Assembly (NCBI RefSeq): GCF_026625985.1
Contig: NZ_CP113116.1
Span: forward strand, 930,001 to 994,000
DNA: 64,000 nt
Reading direction: 5' to 3'
DNA from: Mycobacterium sp. Aquia_213
Lineage (GTDB): Bacteria > Actinomycetota > Actinomycetes > Mycobacteriales > Mycobacteriaceae
Shown piece by piece: positions 32,854 to 41,339 of this stretch (position 1 is the first letter of the stretch; each line of letters begins with the position of its first letter). The translations under genes were made by a program, and so were the position numbers. The notes below the pieces were generated by a model. That model saw only the letters and a list, made by a program, of their open reading frames with translations, searched no databases and was not told the DNA's origin.

Positions 32854-33999
32854 ATGACTAACGACGCAGCCATCATCGGCGTGGGCCTGCACCCCTTCGG
32901 CAGGTTCGACAAGACAGCGATGCAGATGGGCGCCGAGGCGATTCAGTTCGCCCTCGATGACGCCGGTGTGGGTTGGAAGGACATCCAGTTCGGCTTCGGC
33001 GGCAGCCACGAAGTGTCCAACCCGGACGCGGTGACCCGCCTGGTGGGGCTGACCGGCATCACCTTCACCAACGTCTTCAACGCCTGTGCCACCGCGGCCA
33101 GTGCGATTCAGCAGACCGCCGACACCATCCGGTTGGGCAAATACGACATCGGCATCGCCATCGGCCTGGACAAGCACCCGCGCGGGGCGTTCACCGACGA
33201 CCCCGCCAAGCTGGCGCTGCCGCAGTGGTATGCGCAGAACGGGCAGTTCGTCACCACCAAGTTCTTCGGGATGAAGGCCAACAAGTATCTGCACGACCAC
33301 AACATCTCGCAGGAAACGTTGGCGCGGGTGGCCAACAAGAACTTCCGCAACGGCGCGCTGAACCCGAATGCCTTCCGGCGCAAGGAGATTTCCATCGAGG
33401 AGATCCTGGCCTCGCCAGTGCTGAACTACCCGCTGCGGCAGTACATGTTCTGCGCACCCGACGAGGGCGCCGCGGCCGTCATCATGTGCCGCGCCGACAT
33501 TGCGCACAAGTACACCGACAAGCCGGTGTACGTACGCGCCTGCGAGATCCGCACCCGCACCTTCGGTGCGTACGAGGTGCATGCCACCTTCGCCCCGCTC
33601 GACGAGGACGTCTCGCCGACGGTGTACGCGTCCAAGGCGGCCTACGAAGCCGCGGGCATCGGGCCCGAGGACGTCGACGTCGCGCAGCTGCAGGACACCG
33701 ACGCCGGCAACGAGGTCATCCACATGGCCGAGACGGGACTGTGCGCGGACGGCGAGCAGGAGAAGTTACTGGCCGACGGCGCCACCGAGATTCACGGCTC
33801 GATACCGGTGAACACCGATGGCGGGCTGATCGCCAACGGTGAGCCGATCGGCGCATCGGGACTGCGGCAGATGCACGAGCTGGTGCGTCAGCTGCGCGGC
33901 GAGGCGGGCGACCGTCAGGTGCCCGGCAACCCGCGGGTCGGTCTGGCGCAGGTGTACGGCGCGCCCGGCACCGCGTCCGCGACGATCCTGTCGCTCTAG
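32854..33999 (+). CDS. thiolase-like lipid-transfer protein (Ltp/SCP-x type)
   Basis: 381 residues of the thiolase superfamily: AAIIGVGLHPFGRFD at the start, the thiolase cysteine region NACATAASAIQ at about 74, and NTDGGLIANGEPIGASGLRQ with QVYGAPGTASA at the C-terminus. The HGHP-type His motif of true thiolases is replaced by GEPIGASG. That points to an aldolase or condensing role with the DUF35 partner next to it rather than beta-oxidation thiolysis. Reminiscent of the Rv1627c/Rv1628c pair. AGAGGAG precedes the ATG. Confidence 0.88.
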   Translation: MTNDAAIIGVGLHPFGRFDKTAMQMGAEAIQFALDDAGVGWKDIQFGFGGSHEVSNPDAVTRLVGLTGITFTNVFNACATAASAIQQTADTIRLGKYDIGIAIGLDKHPRGAFTDDPAKLALPQWYAQNGQFVTTKFFGMKANKYLHDHNISQETLARVANKNFRNGALNPNAFRRKEISIEEILASPVLNYPLRQYMFCAPDEGAAAVIMCRADIAHKYTDKPVYVRACEIRTRTFGAYEVHATFAPLDEDVSPTVYASKAAYEAAGIGPEDVDVAQLQDTDAGNEVIHMAETGLCADGEQEKLLADGATEIHGSIPVNTDGGLIANGEPIGASGLRQMHELVRQLRGEAGDRQVPGNPRVGLAQVYGAPGTASATILSL

Positions 34000-34058
34000 C
34001 CTGCCTGATTGCGGGCGACCCGCGGCGCCCGGCGAAATACGCCGCGCTTGCGATCGCC

Positions 34059-35708
34059 CTAGATTGCCGGTCCCAGAAGGTCATCCGCGTCGCGGATGAT
34101 GTAGCCGTAGCCCTGCTCGGCCAGGAAGCGCTGCCGGTGCGCGGCGTATTCGGCGTCCAGGCTGTCGCGGGCCACCACGGAGTAGAAGATGGCGCCACCG
34201 CCGTCGGCCTTGGGCCGCAGCAGCCGGCCCAGCCGTTGGGCCTCCTCCTGGCGTGAGCCGAACGTGCCCGAAACCTGCACCGCCACTGAGGCTTCCGGCA
34301 AGTCGATGGAGAAGTTGGCGACCTTGGACACCACCAGCGTCGAAATTTCGCCGGTGCGGAAAGCGTCGAACAACGCCTCACGTTCCTTGGTCTTGGTGGA
34401 GCCCTGAATCACCGGGGCGTTCAGCTCGGCACCGAGCTCGTCAAGCTGATCGAGGTAGGCGCCGATCACCAGCGTCTGCTCGTTGGGATGCTTCGCCAGA
34501 ATCGACTTGACCACAGCGATTTTGGTGTGCACCGTCGAGCACAGCTTGTAGCGCTCTTCGGGTTCGGACGTGGCATAGATCATTCGCTCGTTGTCGGTCA
34601 TCGTGACCCGGACTTCGACACACTCCGCCGGGGCGATCCAGCCCTGCGCCTCGATGTCTTTCCACGGGGCGTCGTAGCGCTTCGGCCCGATCAGGGAGAA
34701 CACGTCACCCTCGCGGCCGTCTTCGCGGATCAGCGTGGCGGTCAGGCCGAGCCGTCGCTTGGACTGCAGATCGGCGGTCATCCGGAACACCGGTGCGGGT
34801 AACAGGTGCACCTCGTCGTAGACGATCAGCCCCCAGTCGCGGCTGTCGAAGAGTTCCAGATGGCGGTATTCGCCCTTACTGCGGCGGGTGATCATCTGAT
34901 AGGTCGAGATCGTGACGGGCCGGATTTCCTTGCGTTCGCCCGAGTATTCGCCGATTTCCTCCTCGGTCAGCGAGGTGCGCGCGATGAGTTCGCGTTTCCA
35001 TTGCCGGGCAGCGACGATGTTGGTGACCAAGATCAGGGTCGTCGCACTGGCTTTCGCCATCGCGGCCGCGCCGACCAGCGTCTTGCCCGCTCCGCAGGGA
35101 AGCACCACCACCCCGGAGCCGCCCGCCCAGAACGAGTCGGTGGCCAGCCGCTGGTAGTCGCGCAGCTCCCAGCCGTCGGGCTTCAGGCTGATCGCATGTG
35201 CTTCGCCATCGACGTACCCGGCGAGATCCTCTGCAGGCCAACCGATCTTGAGCAGCATCTGCTTGACGCGGCCGCGCTCGCTGCCGTGCACGATGACGGT
35301 GTCGTCATCGATCCGGGCGCCCAGCATCGGCGCGATCTTCTTGTTGCGCAGCACCTCCTCGAGCACCGCGCGATCCAGGCTCACCAGGGTCAGGCCGTAC
35401 ACCGGACTCTTGACCAGTTGCAGCCGGCCGTACCGGGCCATGGTGTCGACGATGTCGACCAGCAACGGCTGCGGCACCGCGTAGCGCGAGAAACTGACCA
35501 GCGCGTCGACGACCTGCTCGGCATCATGGCCCGCGGCGCGCGCGTTCCACAGCGCCAGGGGCGTGATGCGATAGGTGTGCACGTGTTCGGGTGCGCGCTC
35601 GAGCTCAGCGAACGGCGCAATGGCGGCGCGGGCCGCGTCGGCCAGTTCGTGGTCCACTTCCAGCAGCACGGTCTTGTCGGACTGCACGATCAACGGTCCG
35701 TCAGTCAA
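34059..35708 (-). CDS. ercc3: XPB/Ercc3-type DNA repair helicase
   Basis: 549 residues, superfamily 2. Walker A PCGAGKT (GAGKT at 206-210), DEVH box at 298-301, the XPB-specific RED motif at 328-330 (TLIRED), and motif VI QEEAQRLGRLLRP near 500. An ATP-dependent 3'-5' helicase implicated in repair; orthologue of Rv0861c. Start is a TTG at 35708, supported by GAGGAGGAG upstream. It lies 61 bases downstream of its usual partner gene on the same strand. Confidence 0.95.
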   Translation of the reverse strand: MTDGPLIVQSDKTVLLEVDHELADAARAAIAPFAELERAPEHVHTYRITPLALWNARAAGHDAEQVVDALVSFSRYAVPQPLLVDIVDTMARYGRLQLVKSPVYGLTLVSLDRAVLEEVLRNKKIAPMLGARIDDDTVIVHGSERGRVKQMLLKIGWPAEDLAGYVDGEAHAISLKPDGWELRDYQRLATDSFWAGGSGVVVLPCGAGKTLVGAAAMAKASATTLILVTNIVAARQWKRELIARTSLTEEEIGEYSGERKEIRPVTISTYQMITRRSKGEYRHLELFDSRDWGLIVYDEVHLLPAPVFRMTADLQSKRRLGLTATLIREDGREGDVFSLIGPKRYDAPWKDIEAQGWIAPAECVEVRVTMTDNERMIYATSEPEERYKLCSTVHTKIAVVKSILAKHPNEQTLVIGAYLDQLDELGAELNAPVIQGSTKTKEREALFDAFRTGEISTLVVSKVANFSIDLPEASVAVQVSGTFGSRQEEAQRLGRLLRPKADGGGAIFYSVVARDSLDAEYAAHRQRFLAEQGYGYIIRDADDLLGPAI

Positions 35709-35769
35709 TGGCGCCGCTCCTCCTCATCGCGCTCCGCGCTCTGCATCGTCGTCGCGGGTCATCAGTCCA

Positions 35770-38022
35770 TTATCCGTTGTCCGCCGACACCACCGACGTG
35801 ATGCGGTGGATCGCGAAGTCGCGCAGCCGCCCCACCGCCGAATCAAAGGCCACCAGCTGCCCGCCTCGGACGGCGATCGGCGACACCATCCGCTGGCTGG
35901 CCACGCCCGCGGCGTCGAGGTAGCCGATCACCAGCGTGTCCTGATTCTTCGCCGCGTCGACCAGCAGCGACATCGCGACCGCCGGGTCGACGCGGCTATT
36001 GCCGAACGGCACGGTGGTCACCTTGCGCAGCACCGACACGACCGCGTTCAGCGTCTCGGGGTTGGGCCGCGGAGTCGCGCGGTAGGGCCGGCGTTGCTGC
36101 GGTGTGGGTACTCGCGACCGCAGCGGGCGGACGTCGACGATGGCGCCGCTGGAATCTTCGGCGGCCGGGGCGAAACCGGCGGCCCGAAGTGTGGCGAGCA
36201 TTTCGGCGATCGGCGCGGGGGACACCGCGACCGTCGGGGCCAGGGCCCGCAGCTGCAGGTCCTCACCTGCCGCTACCGCCTGGGCCAACAACGCCGGGTC
36301 TTCGCAGCGCACGAACGACGCGGCCATGCCGATGCGAAGTTGGCCGTGCCGGCGCGCGACGTCATCGATGAGGTACGTGAGTCCTTGTGGCACAGGTGTT
36401 TTAGAGTGGTCGGCGAAAAATTTGTGCATCCAGTCGCGGGTCTTGCCGACGTCGAGCGCGTGGCGAATCGATTGCTCGCTGATGCGGTACACCATCGCCG
36501 CGCCGGCCGATTCGACGTTGGCCACCGACGCCAGTTCCTCGGCGAGATCGCGTTGCAGGGGTCCGGGCACCACGACGGTCAGATCGGCCTGCATCAGGAA
36601 GTGGTCGATCGGTTTGGGCAGCGCCCGCGCCATGGCGTCGACCGTGGCGGAGAAGTCGATCGTCTCCGCCAGCAGCGCGCGGCCGGGAGTGCTGATGGCC
36701 CCGCGGCCCACCAAGCCCAGCGCGTGGCTCTCGGCCAGCAGATCGGCCATCGGCCCGGGCTGCAGGCGCCGGGTCCAGCGTGGGCGCCGCCAGATCAGCG
36801 CCGCCGACGCCGTCGCCGCGTCGACACCGGCGCCCACGGGCAGGTCGGCGAGCATGCCCAGCAGCAACCGCCGGTCCAGCGGAGCCGCCGTCGAGTACAG
36901 CGAATCCGACAGGGCCGCATAGGGTTTGCCGTCCGGGCCGCGGCCGCCGATCAGCGCCGGGCGCCCCGGAAGATCGAGCCAGGCGCTGGCCAGCAGGTGC
37001 CAACGCTCGGCCGCGGACATCGCGGCGAAGCGGTCGGCGGCCACCGTCGGCGCCCAATACAGGCCGTCAGCGTTCTCCGGTTCCGGATCGGGCGTCCCAT
37101 TGGCGATCAGCCCGGCCGCGGCCGCTACCTCGAGAACCAGGCCCAGGCGCGGCTCGTCGATTCCGGTTGCTTTGGCCAGCCGCTTGACTTCGCGAACTCC
37201 CAGACCGCCGCTGCGCAGTTCGGAAACCGGTGTGGTGCCAAGGCTTTCCAGCAGCACGTCGAATTCACGCAGCAGGTCGATCACGGCTCCGGCCGCCGCG
37301 GCGTCGACATCACCGGTTGTGGTTGTCGACACCACCGGGTCGGGCGCGGTCAGCTGCATCGGGCCGGGCTGCTCGCCGCGCAGCACCTGCGCGACATGGC
37401 GGGGCAAGATCACCGTCTCGGCATCGACCCTTCGCAGCAGGCCCATGGCCAGCAGCTGCGGCACCGGCCGATCCGCAGGCGCGCCGGGCGCGGCGTCGCG
37501 GGTGCGCCCCATCGGAGAGCCTTCGAGCAGCTTGTCCAGCACCTCCCGCTGCGCCTGGTTGAGCCCGTCGATCAGCTCGGAAATCTGCTCGCCGTTGCGT
37601 GATGCGTCCTCGAGCGTCACCTGTCCCGGGTGCCAGGGCAGGGCCATGCCGGCGTCGGCGGCCAGGCGCGTCGCGGTATCGCCCCACACCAGGGCGCGCT
37701 GCCGCAGGTCGTTCAGCGCGTCGATCACGTCGGCCTCGGGAGCGCGGCCGTCGATCAGCGCCAGCAACTTCGCGGTCGGCACCGCCGCGGTGTCCGCGTG
37801 CAGCACCAGCAGTGCGTCGAGTACCGCCAGCCGCAGGAAGTCGAGCTCGTCGGTGGCAGCCTTGACCGACTGTCGGGCCCCGGCGCGCGCGGCCAGGGCC
37901 GCGATGCTGCCGGGTGGCGGCTGGGCAAGGTCCGGCCGTAGTTCCAGCAGTTGGATCAGCCGCTCGTCGGGCAAGTCGGCCAGCCAGGACCCCAGCGGGA
38001 TATCCGGGGTGTTGTCGGTCAT
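35770..38022 (-). CDS. helicase C-terminal/WYL-like domain protein, partner of XPB (Rv0862c-like)
   Basis: 750 residues; orthologue of Rv0862c by order. The central part (about 350-560) resembles the Helicase_C_3/XPB-Ssl2-like domain (DHFLMQADLTVVVPGPL). The C-terminus contains a WYL-like fold (TLVIGYLDAAGVASQRMVSP ... AFDSAVGRLRDFAIHRI). No Walker motifs, so it is not itself a helicase. Conserved adjacency suggests a regulatory or scaffolding role with Ercc3. ATG at 38022. Confidence 0.9.
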   Translation of the reverse strand: MTDNTPDIPLGSWLADLPDERLIQLLELRPDLAQPPPGSIAALAARAGARQSVKAATDELDFLRLAVLDALLVLHADTAAVPTAKLLALIDGRAPEADVIDALNDLRQRALVWGDTATRLAADAGMALPWHPGQVTLEDASRNGEQISELIDGLNQAQREVLDKLLEGSPMGRTRDAAPGAPADRPVPQLLAMGLLRRVDAETVILPRHVAQVLRGEQPGPMQLTAPDPVVSTTTTGDVDAAAAGAVIDLLREFDVLLESLGTTPVSELRSGGLGVREVKRLAKATGIDEPRLGLVLEVAAAAGLIANGTPDPEPENADGLYWAPTVAADRFAAMSAAERWHLLASAWLDLPGRPALIGGRGPDGKPYAALSDSLYSTAAPLDRRLLLGMLADLPVGAGVDAATASAALIWRRPRWTRRLQPGPMADLLAESHALGLVGRGAISTPGRALLAETIDFSATVDAMARALPKPIDHFLMQADLTVVVPGPLQRDLAEELASVANVESAGAAMVYRISEQSIRHALDVGKTRDWMHKFFADHSKTPVPQGLTYLIDDVARRHGQLRIGMAASFVRCEDPALLAQAVAAGEDLQLRALAPTVAVSPAPIAEMLATLRAAGFAPAAEDSSGAIVDVRPLRSRVPTPQQRRPYRATPRPNPETLNAVVSVLRKVTTVPFGNSRVDPAVAMSLLVDAAKNQDTLVIGYLDAAGVASQRMVSPIAVRGGQLVAFDSAVGRLRDFAIHRITSVVSADNG

Positions 38023-38151
38023 CGCTGACCAGCGTAAAGCAGCTGCCGGAACTTCCGGCGGCGGCGAGTGCGCACCGGCCCCTGCCGCCGGTTGTGGGGA
38101 AGAACTCTCCCGTTGCGACTGGCGTCACGCGCGCGTGCGCGACCTGTCAGA

Positions 38152-38361
38152 ATGGACGGCGTGGCTGACATTGCTGAGAGCAAGACGGGCAAAACCAGGT
38201 ACGTCGACAACGGCTGGCCGACGACGGACCCCGACGACCACGCGGTGAGCGAACTCGTATGCGATCGGACGGGTGCACTCTCGCCGTTCGGCGACCTGGT
38301 GTTCCCCGTGGAATCCGACCACCTGCCCTACATCCACCCGGTCACGGTCGTCAACCGATAG
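38152..38361 (+). CDS. small conserved hypothetical protein (Rv0863-like)
   Basis: 69 residues, acidic and polar, without membrane spans: KTRYVDNGWPTTDPDDHAVSEL ... SPFGDLVFPVESDHLPYIHPVTVV. Not a recognised domain. A GTG at 38161 is an alternative start that would give a leaderless gene with CAGAAT (38148-38153) seven bases upstream. It sits directly before moaC and may be co-expressed with the molybdopterin genes. Confidence 0.7.
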   Translation: MDGVADIAESKTGKTRYVDNGWPTTDPDDHAVSELVCDRTGALSPFGDLVFPVESDHLPYIHPVTVVNR

Positions 38362-38373
38362 ATATTGCCACCG

Positions 38374-38901
38374 ATGGCTGGGGCATCCGGGGCGTCCAGA
38401 CCTGCGCAGGCCTGGCAGTCGCAGGAATCCCGCCCGGACGCGCTGTCGCACCTCGACGAGCGAGGCGCGGCGCACATGGTTGATGTCACCGAAAAGGGAG
38501 TCACCAAGCGCACCGCCGTCGCCGCAGGCGCCTTGCGAACCTCCGCCCACGTCGTCGCGCTGATCTCCAGCGGCGGCCTGCCCAAGGGCGATGCATTGGC
38601 CACCGCCCGGGTGGCGGGCATTCTGGCAGCGAAACGCACCAGCGACCTGATCCCGCTGTGCCACCAGCTCGCGCTCACCGGAGTGGACGTCGATTTCACG
38701 GTCGGTGAGTCGGACATCGAGATCGTCGCGACGGTGCGCAGCACCGACCGTACGGGTGTGGAGATGGAGGCGCTGACCGCCGTCAGCGTGGCCGCGCTTA
38801 CGCTTTACGACATGATCAAGGCGGTTGACCCGGCGGCCCGTATCGATGATGTCCGTGTGCTCCGCAAGGAGGGTGGCAAGACCGGAAGTTGGGTGCGCTG
38901 A
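38374..38901 (+). CDS. moaC: cyclic pyranopterin monophosphate synthase MoaC
   Basis: 175 residues. LSHLDERGAAHMVDVTEKG at the N-terminus, the active-site segment DLIPLCHQLALTGVDVDF (His in LCH), GVEMEALTAVSVAALTLYDM and the terminal LRKEGGKTG. Acts after MoaA to form cPMP in molybdenum cofactor synthesis. I use the ATG at 38374; a TTG nine bases earlier is possible. The stop overlaps mog by one base (TGATG). Orthologue of Rv0864 (moaC2). Confidence 0.95.
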   Translation: MAGASGASRPAQAWQSQESRPDALSHLDERGAAHMVDVTEKGVTKRTAVAAGALRTSAHVVALISSGGLPKGDALATARVAGILAAKRTSDLIPLCHQLALTGVDVDFTVGESDIEIVATVRSTDRTGVEMEALTAVSVAALTLYDMIKAVDPAARIDDVRVLRKEGGKTGSWVR

Positions 38902-39383
38902 TGGGCGCCCGATCCGCACGGATCATTGTCGCCTCGACCCGGGCTTCGGACGGTGTGTACACCGATAAGTGCGGCCCGATCATCGCTGAATGGCTTGAGC
39001 AGCATGGATTTTCGGCCGCGGATCCGGAAGTGGTCGCCGACGGGAGCCCGGTCGGCGAGGCACTGCGCGGCGCGCTCGACGACGACGTCGACGTCATCCT
39101 CACCACGGGTGGCACCGGTATCTCGCCGACCGACAGCACGCCGGATCAGACGGTCGCGGTCGTCGACTACATGATTCCCGGCCTGGCCGAGGCCATTCGC
39201 CAATCCGGGCTGCCCAAGGTGCCGACCTCGGTGCTGTCGCGCGGCGTGTGCGGGGTGGCCGGCCGGACCTTGATCGTCAACCTGCCGGGTTCACCCGGCG
39301 GCGTACGTGATGGGCTGGGGGTGCTTGCCGACGTGCTCGACCATGCCCTCGACCAGATCGCGGGCAAAGACCACGAGCGATGA
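38901..39383 (+). CDS. mog: molybdopterin adenylyltransferase Mog
   Basis: 160 residues of the MoaB/Mog family: RIIVASTRASDGVYTDKCGP, the nucleotide loop VILTTGGTGISPTDSTPD and LIVNLPGSPGGVRDGL. Adenylates molybdopterin before molybdate insertion. The ATG at 38901 uses the last base of the moaC stop. It is joined to moaE by an ATGA overlap, so moaC-mog-moaE form one coupled operon. Orthologue of Rv0865. Confidence 0.95.
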   Translation: MGARSARIIVASTRASDGVYTDKCGPIIAEWLEQHGFSAADPEVVADGSPVGEALRGALDDDVDVILTTGGTGISPTDSTPDQTVAVVDYMIPGLAEAIRQSGLPKVPTSVLSRGVCGVAGRTLIVNLPGSPGGVRDGLGVLADVLDHALDQIAGKDHER

Positions 39384-39805
39384 CGGTCGTCCTGCGCGCC
39401 GAGATCACCGAGCAGCCGATCTCTCTTGCCGAGCATGAAGAACTGGTAGGGCACCGGTCGGCCGGAGCCATCGTCGGGTTCGTCGGCATGATTCGCGATC
39501 ACGACGGGGGCCACGGGGTGACGCGGCTGGAGTACTCCGCGCATCCGTCGGCCGCGCAGGTGATGGCGGAGGTGGTGGCCGAGGTCACCGGGGCTGGCAC
39601 TGGCGTGCGCGCGGTCGCGGCCAGTCACCGGATCGGTGCGCTGCACATCGGCGAGGCGGCCCTGGTCGCCGCGGTTGCCGCCGATCACCGACAGGAGGCG
39701 TTCGCCACCTGCGCCCAGCTGGTCGACACCATCAAGGCGCGGCTACCGGTCTGGAAGCACCAGTTTTTCGACGACGGAACCGACGAATGGGTGGGTTCGG
39801 CCTAG
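39380..39805 (+). CDS. moaE: molybdopterin synthase catalytic subunit MoaE
   Basis: 141 residues. GAIVGFVGMIRDHDGGHGVTRLEY near the start, ASHRIGALHIGEAALVAAVAADHRQEAF in the middle, and the catalytic Lys region ARLPVWKHQFFDDG at the end. With MoaD it inserts two sulfurs into cPMP. Its small subunit gene moaD lies nearby on the other strand at 41061. Orthologue of Rv0866. Confidence 0.95.
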   Translation: MTVVLRAEITEQPISLAEHEELVGHRSAGAIVGFVGMIRDHDGGHGVTRLEYSAHPSAAQVMAEVVAEVTGAGTGVRAVAASHRIGALHIGEAALVAAVAADHRQEAFATCAQLVDTIKARLPVWKHQFFDDGTDEWVGSA

Positions 39806-39826
39806 CGGCTTCGACTCAGCGCTGCG

Positions 39827-40630
39827 TCAGTTGACGGGAGCCGATTGCGCCAGCGAGTCCAGCGCATCGTTGCCGTTGACGTCTTCGCCGCGGATCGCTT
39901 CCCACAGTTTCTGCGTGTAGCCGACCTTGGCGGCCTGCTGGACGGCGTCCGAAGGCGGCGGTGCGTCCGCCGGTGGCGGAGCGTCGGCGGGAGGCGGAGC
40001 GTCGGCGGGAGGCGCCGGCGGCATGGCGTCCGCCGGAGGCGGCGTCAGGTCTGCGGGCGGGGCGGGCGGCACATCCGCGGGGGGCGGGGCCGGTTGGTCG
40101 AAGGAGGCCAGCTGCACCGGCGCGGGCGGGTCTGCGGGCGGCGGAGGCGGCGGAGGAGGAGCGTCCGGCGGAGGCGCGTCGGCCGGCGGCGGGGCCAGCG
40201 GGCCCGGGTCGCCGTTGAGCCCCGGCACATCCAACCCTGCCGGCGTCGGAAGGACCTCGCGCGGGGTGGGACCCGACAGCGGTCCACCACACACCGGCCA
40301 GGCGCCACGACCCTGCGTCGCGAGCACGCGCTCGGCGACGGCGATCTGCTGTTCCCGGCTGGCCAGTTCGGCCGACGGGGCGTAGTCGCCGCCGCCGTGC
40401 GAGGCCCAAGTGCTGGCGTTGAACTGCACGCCGCCGTGGTAGCCGTTGCCGGTGTTGATGCCCCAGTTGCCGCCGGACTCGCAACGGGCTACCTGATCCC
40501 ATTCGCTGTCGGTGGCTGCGGCTGCTTGACCAGCCAGGGCGATGCTGCTGCCACCAAGTACCGCCCCGGTGAAGGCGATCTTGGCGACGCTGATGTTGGA
40601 TGTCGTGGGCTTACGGTGACGTCCGCTCAT
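39827..40630 (-). CDS. rpfA: resuscitation-promoting factor RpfA
   Basis: 267 residues. A signal peptide ends near AAAATDSEWD, followed by the lysozyme-like Rpf domain with catalytic Glu in WDQVARCESGGNWGINTGNG (Cys pair closing at PVCGG). Then comes an Ala/Pro/Asp-rich low-complexity region (about 130-235) and a short conserved tail KLWEAIRGEDVNGNDALDSL. It cleaves peptidoglycan and stimulates resuscitation. The low-complexity region is much shorter than in M. tuberculosis RpfA (407 residues from memory). Expression appears controlled by a CRP-type site and a c-di-AMP riboswitch upstream. Confidence 0.95.
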   Translation of the reverse strand: MSGRHRKPTTSNISVAKIAFTGAVLGGSSIALAGQAAAATDSEWDQVARCESGGNWGINTGNGYHGGVQFNASTWASHGGGDYAPSAELASREQQIAVAERVLATQGRGAWPVCGGPLSGPTPREVLPTPAGLDVPGLNGDPGPLAPPPADAPPPDAPPPPPPPPADPPAPVQLASFDQPAPPPADVPPAPPADLTPPPADAMPPAPPADAPPPADAPPPADAPPPSDAVQQAAKVGYTQKLWEAIRGEDVNGNDALDSLAQSAPVN

Positions 40631-40649
40631 GCGTGCGCGAAGTTTCCTC

Positions 40650-40880
40650 TCTCTGCACGCCTACGAGGTCAGCTGTCGGGTTCGGGTTGGAGAGGCCACC
40701 CGGCCGGTGCGTCGTCCCGAAGGAGTCGGCGCCGGCTTCACCCCAAGGAGTCGCAAGCGACTCCGATCCGATCACGGTGGACCGGTGGGTCCCCCGTCTC
40801 CATCCACTTTCGGTGTCCCCCGCCCACTGGATGGAGCTCGGCGCGACGGGTAGGGGAGGAACGCCACCGGTTAGCTTGGC
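40650..40880 (-). promoter_or_regulatory. c-di-AMP (ydaO/yuaA-type) riboswitch in rpfA leader
   Basis: Read on the minus strand, the leader contains the hallmark blocks in order: GGGGGACCCAC, then TTGGGGTGAAGCC, then CCCGACAGCTGACCTCGTAG close to the 3' end, with long GC-rich helices between. These match the ydaO-type aptamer, and rpfA is its known target in actinobacteria. The 5' boundary is approximate. The rpfA ATG lies about 20 bases beyond the 3' edge. An open frame across this region is a GC artefact. Confidence 0.85.
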
Positions 40881-41041
40881 GAACCTCCGGAGACCGTAGC
40901 CGGTTCTGTTGAGCCCGTCACTTTCTACGAAACTCGGCGTTTCCCGCACGGACATCTTTGAAAGACGCAGGAATACCTGGGATTTACGCAGGTCACTATC
41001 ACCCGATATCGGGCCGTGTCCGAGCCGTTATCATTCCGTTA

Positions 41042-41057
41042 CGTGAGCTATCTCACA
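41042..41057 (-). promoter_or_regulatory. CRP-type operator upstream of rpfA
   Basis: On the minus strand the site reads TGTGAGATAGCTCACG, matching the mycobacterial CRP consensus TGTGA-N6-TCACA at all but the last base. It lies about 410 bases before the rpfA start, upstream of the riboswitch, and three bases past the moaD stop. CRP (Rv3676) control of rpfA is established in M. tuberculosis. A further 12-bp palindrome, CCCGATATCGGG, lies at 41002-41013. The rest of 40881-41041 holds the promoter and nothing else I can name. Confidence 0.8.
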
Positions 41058-41060
41058 GAA

Positions 41061-41339
41061 TTAACCGCCAGCGAAGGGCGGTAACACGTCAATCGTGTTA
41101 CCCGAGCGCAACGCTTTGGTTTCGTCGCGGACCGCGATGCCGTCGCACAGATAAGAGCAGCGGTCCAACACGGTTGCAAGCCGCGTACCCGGAACGGCGA
41201 GTCTTTGAACCAACTCGGCCACCGTGGCGCCCGGTTGCAGCACCACCGTTTCCGAATCGGCGCCGGCCGCCGCGCGCGCGGCGGCGAAGTAGCGGATCGT
41301 CACCTGGATGCCGTCGGTGTCGACGGAGAACTCAGCCAC
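41061..41339 (-). CDS. moaD: molybdopterin synthase sulfur-carrier subunit MoaD
   Basis: 92 residues with a ubiquitin-like fold: QVTIRYFAAARAAAGADSE, the strand region VVLQPGATVAELVQRL and the required C-terminal Gly-Gly (VLPPFAGG). The thiocarboxylated Gly donates sulfur in the MoaE complex. The GTG start overlaps the moaA stop by eight bases; an internal GTG at 41303 would give a core-length 80-residue protein. Orthologue of Rv0868c. Confidence 0.9.
   Translation of the reverse strand: MAEFSVDTDGIQVTIRYFAAARAAAGADSETVVLQPGATVAELVQRLAVPGTRLATVLDRCSYLCDGIAVRDETKALRSGNTIDVLPPFAGG

Noticed and set aside
34011..34023. GCGGG/CCCGC hairpin between the thiolase-like gene and ercc3 as a terminator
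   Set aside because: Five-base stem, no T-run; too weak to report as a feature in GC-rich DNA.
35575..37602. 675-codon frame opposite the Rv0862c-like gene
   Set aside because: Low-complexity Arg/His/Gly/Gln sequence, crosses two real genes, no homology; antisense shadow.
39927..40218. Gly/Ala-rich frame that looks like a PE_PGRS protein opposite rpfA
   Set aside because: It is the reverse complement of the Pro/Ala linker of RpfA; no PE domain precedes it.
40611..40955. Long open frame in the rpfA leader
   Set aside because: It coincides with the c-di-AMP aptamer, has no domain and no ribosome site; GC-rich structured RNA gives open frames by chance.
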